Source: Phaseolus vulgaris
Taxonomy: Eukaryota; Streptophyta; Magnoliopsida; Fabales; Fabaceae
Length of the DNA: 64,000 nt
NCBI RefSeq assembly: GCF_000499845.2
Contig: NC_023755.2
Location: forward strand, 28,776,217-28,840,216
Direction of reading: 5' to 3'
Positions within the stretch are counted from its first letter, which is position 1, and each line of letters opens with the position of its first letter. Below are positions 61,387-64,000 of the stretch, piece by piece. The notes beneath the pieces are model-generated. The model did not search any database and had not been told where the DNA came from. It saw only the letters and a list, made by a program, of their open reading frames with translations. A program made the translations under genes and the position numbers.

Positions 61387-62460
61387 GATGGCAAAGAAGA
61401 AAACAGAGAAAAGCTCACTTCACATATTTTGCAAGAGATGTTGCAATAGATGTTGCAATTGGTTGTTCTTGAGGAAGAGATCAGCTGCAACAAAATTTAT
61501 AGCAGTAAAAGAATCAAATAACATTCAATGATATGAGTGGGTATCAGATTTTCAGAGAGAGAGGACTTGACCCTGCCCTGCACAGAAAACGTCATAAAAA
61601 GCTGAAAATCACATGGTCTTCACATGTGATCTTTGACTAGTCATTAAGGCTCTTGAATTTCCAAGATTTTGGAATATATTCCTTTATGACTGTTGTAACT
61701 TCTCTCTGAATGTGATCAACTTTCAACACAGGTACTTTGACCAAGGATTCTCTCTTTAAAAATATCTGCAACGGATAGAAATTCAAAATAGAAATTAAAT
61801 TGATTTCTTCACAGTGCTGTCAGACTCAAAACAATCGGTTGTTTCGAAGAAACAATCGGTTGTTTTTCTGCAGCAGTTAAAACTGATTTTGAATTTTAAC
61901 CATGAGCAGAGAAAGTTCAAAGCAAATGACATTAAGCATTTTGAAGAAGATTTTTAACCATGAGAAAGAACTTTAAAATAGAAATTAAGAACAGAGAAAG
62001 GAAAGTCTTATCCTTATGTTATTCCTTCAATGAGCCATGTGCTTTATGATCAAGAAGCCTCTTTTCACTGTTGAGGGCCTTTGGACAGATGCAGAGCATT
62101 GATTCAGCTTCAATGGTGGCCTTTTTCTTCCAAGAACTTGATCACATGACTTAGTCCTTCACAATTCTTTAGAATTCCTGCACAAGCATGATTTCAAGCA
62201 ACAAGATTTGGTCCCTTCACAAATGTGGATCCAATAGATTTCTTTTTCTCATTTGGAACCTCACACCCTTTAGGAATCCATTTCATGTAGCCTCTAGGAA
62301 CATAAAATTTTCTTATTTTGCAGAATCTAACCGAATGGCCCTTTTTCATGCAATAAAAGCATGTAACAACCGGTTGTTTCGATTTAACAATCGGTTGTTT
62401 TACTGGCTTTCTTGAATTTTTTTTTGAAAACTTATCTTGTTGATTCTATGGATTGAAACC

Positions 62461-63917
62461 TTAACTAGCCTTTCCAAAAACACAGCTTTGAGATGCCAAG
62501 ACATTCTCAAAGTTAGATTTCCCTTTTGAAAGCTTGTCCACAGTGTCAACTAGATAATGAACCTTTTTCTCAAGCTTTTCACAATTTTCGCAAATGAGAG
62601 TGTCACACTTGCAAGAAGAATTTTTGAAATCATTTTTAGATTTTTCAATCTCATCTTCAAGTGATTTCACTCTCTTTTCCCGCCAGCTGTTAAGTTCTTT
62701 CAATCGGTTGTTTGAAAGAACCAATCGATTAACTTCATCATGAGTTTCTTGAAAAGCTTCAAGCAATTCACTAAAATTTTGTTCATTTAAAGAAGCACAT
62801 GAACTAACCTCACTTGAGCTGCAAGATTCATCATCATCTTTAGCAATCAAGCAGATGCTTGCTTTTTCATCTTCACTTGATGAAGAGCTTGATGATGATA
62901 CCTCATTTTCATCCCAAGCTATGTAGGCTCTCTTTGTATTGCCTTTCTTTTCCTTGTAGCTAGGCTTTTTCTCCTTGCTCTTGTTTGGACAATCTGTCTT
63001 TATATGACCTTGCTCACCACAACCAAAACAAGTATAGTTATTGGAATTAAAATCATTGGATTTCTTGTTTCCATACCTATCTTTGTTGTTGTCCTTGTTG
63101 CGGTTTCTCTTCAAGAATTTGCTGAACTTTCTTGACAGCAAGCTAAGGTTTTCATCATCACTATCATCACTGGATTCTTGTTTTCCTTTGTGCTTGGAAG
63201 CTTTTAAGGCTATGCTCCTTATGTGCTTGTCTTCACTTTCTTGAACATTGAGTCTATTCATCTCTAACTCATGTTCCCTAAGCTTACCAAACAAAAAAGC
63301 CATACTTAATGATGTTATATCTTTAGATTCAGAAATAGTAGTTACCTTTGGTTGCCATGCTCTATCAAGACATTTCAAGATCCTGATGTTCAGCTCTTCC
63401 TTTTCAAAGGTCTTGTCAAGGCTCATGAGATGATTGATGATGTGAGTGAATCTTTTCTGCACCTCAGCAATTGTTTCACCTTTAAGCATTCTGAACATCT
63501 CATACTCTTGGATTAGAGTATGCTTCCTAGCTCTCTTTAACTCATTTGTACCTGCATGAGTGACTTCCAAGGTGTCCCACATTTCTTTTGATGATTTGCA
63601 TTGAGAGACCCTGAAAAACTCATATTTTTGGCAATGCAATCAAATTTGGCCTTCTTGCTTTCTGAATCAGTCCATTGAGACCAAGGCTTTTCAATGACAG
63701 ATCCATCTTTTTCAAACTTTGGGACAAAAGGACCATTTTCAATTGCATCCCAAATTCCTTTGTCAAGAGATTCCATAAATATTTTCATTCTTACTTTCCA
63801 AAACTGGTAATTCAAACCACAAAACAGAGGTGGTCTGTTGATTGAAGCACCTTCCCCAAAAGGTAGTCTATCAGTCATTTTAAAAACAATTTTAGGATCA
63901 ACTTGAATAACTTTCAA
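62461..63917 (-). pseudogene. Copia gag of element D
   Basis: The frame starts MKVIQVDPKIVFKMTDRLPF at 63917; the family start is probably the internal ATG at 63878. A deletion of about 26 bases near 63630 shifts frame, losing the residues that read IITFSLNSD in B. The remaining 393 codons are open: gag domain (EMWDTLEVTHAGTNELKRAR), zinc knuckle CFGCGEQGHIKTDC (near 63000-63045), Ser-rich linker, and coiled coil (VLSNNRLKELNSWREKRV). Past the stop at 62461, a second knuckle CFYCMKKGHSVRFC survives at 62330-62375 in the broken tail. Confidence 0.9.
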
Positions 63918-63924
63918 GAACCAA

Positions 63925-63936
63925 GCTCTGATACCA
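63925..63936 (-). promoter_or_regulatory. Primer binding site of element D (initiator Met tRNA type)
   Basis: The minus strand reads TGGTATCAGAGC two bases inside the 5' LTR. This is the classic plant copia primer site complementary to initiator tRNA-Met. Elements B and C carry decayed versions at the same place. Confidence 0.95.
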
Positions 63937-63938
63937 AT

Positions 63939-64000
63939 TGTTAGAATGGATGGCTTTAAACTAGAGGGGGGGGTGAATTGTTTAAAGAGGGTTTTCGCAA
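63939..64000 (-). mobile_element. 5' LTR of copia element D, cut by window edge
   Basis: The 62 bases match the first bases of the 58639 LTR, including TTAAACTAGAGGGGG and GTGAATTGTTTAAAGAGG, differing mainly in G-run length. The rest lies outside the window. Confidence 0.9.

Larger units (their letters stand above)
59781..63938 (-). mobile_element. Interior of copia element D (gag plus extra ORF, no pol)
   Basis: The 4.16-kb interior on the minus strand has a primer binding site, gag (62461-63917), a non-coding spacer with a CGGTTG pair (61835), and one long extra ORF (60220-61386). No protease, integrase, reverse transcriptase or RNase H was seen. It is therefore a non-autonomous derivative with gag retained, needing pol from a relative such as the lineage of C. 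Confidence 0.85.

Overview
The window is plant nuclear DNA: AT-rich, with split GT-AG genes, dense nested retrotransposons, CACTA DNA-transposon remnants and one nuclear tRNA gene. The copia families, the gypsy LTR style and the early-nodulin-like gene suggest a papilionoid legume, perhaps a Phaseolus/Vigna relative. That is inference, since I could run no search.

Host genes are few. (1) At the left edge, on the minus strand, are the first five coding exons of a TBC-domain Rab GTPase-activating protein (407-3310), which runs out of the window. (2) A two-exon early-nodulin-like phytocyanin lies on the plus strand (19752-21494). (3) A complete 15-exon gene on the minus strand (30980-41206) encodes a 480-residue PDI5-4-type protein, a thioredoxin domain set inside an ERV/ERGIC membrane protein. 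All its exon junctions keep frame. (4) A tRNA-Gly(CCC) lies at 46438-46508.

Mobile DNA fills most of the rest. From 4.8 to 6.3 kb there is a Helitron-like terminus and a 182-bp tandem array of CACTA-type hairpins. From 6.3 to 11.8 kb lies a decayed minus-strand copia element (B) whose gag is split by a 1,602-bp solo LTR with a perfect 5-bp target duplication. From 11.9 to 13.7 kb there is a copia integrase relic carrying a 579-bp solo LTR. From 22.3 to 29 kb is a CACTA element relic with tnp2 and a second gene ending in a Ulp1-like protease, itself split by a gypsy-type solo LTR. From 47.7 to 58 kb is a plus-strand copia element (C) whose gag is interrupted by a 6,453-bp non-coding gypsy-type element (48904-55356). 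That insert has two 1,461-bp LTRs, an AATTG target duplication and an interior of hairpin-forming tandem repeats. A gypsy polyprotein fragment follows (58.0-58.6 kb), into which a minus-strand copia element (D) of the same family as B and C has inserted. D carries gag plus an unusual sense ORF in place of pol, and its 5' LTR leaves the window.

The most unusual observation is that the copia family B/C/D carries a short paired motif (core AAYCGGTTGTT) at least 17 times. In every pair the two halves are exactly 21 bp apart, in LTRs, untranslated interior and gag alike. A diverged LTR in the window has an analogous set of three pairs with 20-bp spacing.
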